Assembly (NCBI GenBank): GCA_013361525.1
Contig: JABFXY010000006.1
Coordinates: forward strand, 186,001-250,000
Direction: 5' to 3'
DNA length: 64,000 nt
Source: Polyangiaceae bacterium
GTDB taxonomy: Bacteria; Myxococcota_A; Polyangia; Polyangiales; Polyangiaceae
Shown: piece by piece, positions 63,798-64,000 of the stretch
Position numbering within the stretch: position 1 is the first letter of the stretch
Layout of the letters: each line of letters starts with the position of its first letter
Program-made: the position numbers and the translations under genes
Notes under the pieces: model-generated
Database searches by the model: none
Told to the model about the DNA's origin: nothing
What the model saw: the letters and a program-made list of their open reading frames with translations, nothing else

Positions 63798-64000
63798 TCA
63801 CCCCCGTGGGGGCGAGTAGAAATCGACGACCGGAACCGGGTCCGTGAGCTTCGCGCGGACCTTTTTTCGTTCCCCGACGATGTCTCCCCCGATCTGGAAG
63901 TTCGTCGGCGGGTCGAACTCCACGTCGACCTCGTCGATGAAGTAATCGAAGAGAACCTCGGGGTTGTAGTACTCGCCGCGCCAGATCGCGGGGAAGTTGC
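63798..64000 (-). CDS. C-terminal end of a probable lipid/diacylglycerol kinase-like protein (truncated by window edge)
   Basis: The last 66 residues of a minus-strand gene whose start lies beyond the window. The segment IWRGEYYNPEVLFDYFIDEVDVEF, then NFQIGGDIVGERKKVRAKL and DPVPVVDFYSPPRG before the stop, resembles the C-terminal beta sandwich of diacylglycerol/sphingosine kinase-like proteins, where a P-x-x-I-D/G-G-E motif occurs. The family call is tentative. Convergent with the LIC_10091-like gene, 34 bp apart. Confidence 0.4.
   Translation of the reverse strand, partial: NFPAIWRGEYYNPEVLFDYFIDEVDVEFDPPTNFQIGGDIVGERKKVRAKLTDPVPVVDFYSPPRG

Overview
The window is GC-rich DNA, almost certainly from a myxobacterium (Myxococcota, probably Polyangiales). 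The case rests on gene content: a Ser/Thr protein kinase of the Pkn type, a STAND ATPase with TPR repeats, a CarF-type plasmanylethanolamine desaturase, many lipoproteins with Gly/Ser-rich linkers, SUMF1-like and Asp/Cys-repeat surface proteins, an LPMO-like protein with a C-terminal sorting-type tail, and a eukaryote-like MFE-2/SCPx beta-oxidation pair. No rRNA, tRNA, CRISPR array, insertion sequence or integrase was recognised.

Layout. 0-8.9 kb: the end of a sterol-desaturase-family gene, a gene-free stretch of about 1.2 kb built on a 2.2-copy imperfect tandem repeat, a three-gene minus-strand set of small envelope or unknown proteins, then a plus-strand run (LPMO-like, pyrD, GST-like, GT-C membrane protein, DUF1697). 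8.9-19.7 kb: a tightly coupled BREX-like defence operon, brxE-brxC-pglX-pglX, with no pglZ, brxA, brxB or brxL in view. 19.7-24.9 kb: a conserved unknown, a CarF-like desaturase, 6-phosphofructokinase plus a sirtuin, and a large VWA protein. 25.2-27.6 kb: a four-gene ubiquitin-like cassette. It encodes a putative E2-like protein with a GICL cysteine, a JAB/JAMM protease, a small beta-grasp-like protein ending in GG plus four residues, and a minimal ThiF/E1. 27.7-29.3 kb: glyoxalase I and an MFS transporter. 29.3-31.8 kb: two tandemly duplicated lipoproteins.

31.9-42.5 kb: a STAND/TPR regulator, a small conserved protein, a Ser/Thr kinase, a flavin-dependent halogenase-like oxidoreductase, OmpA-like and Asp/Cys-repeat lipoproteins, two SUMF1-like lipoproteins and a small winged-helix-like protein. 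42.6-48.0 kb: a type VI secretion cargo module (DUF2169 protein, VgrG with a C-terminal lysozyme-like domain, M23-like protein). 48.2-64 kb: a c-type cytochrome lipoprotein, the MFE-2/SCPx fatty-acid oxidation pair, a nickel/cobalt transporter-like protein, an MmyB-type regulator divergent from a small DUF2834-type membrane protein, a secreted unknown, a di-heme propeller lipoprotein, a HEAT-repeat protein, a LIC_10091-like lipoprotein and the end of a minus-strand gene.

The two regions most worth following up are the compact BREX-like operon lacking PglZ and the E2-JAB-Ubl-E1 cassette 5.5 kb downstream of it. Both look like chromosomal variants of known defence or conjugation modules. All functional calls come from reading motifs by eye; no similarity search was run.
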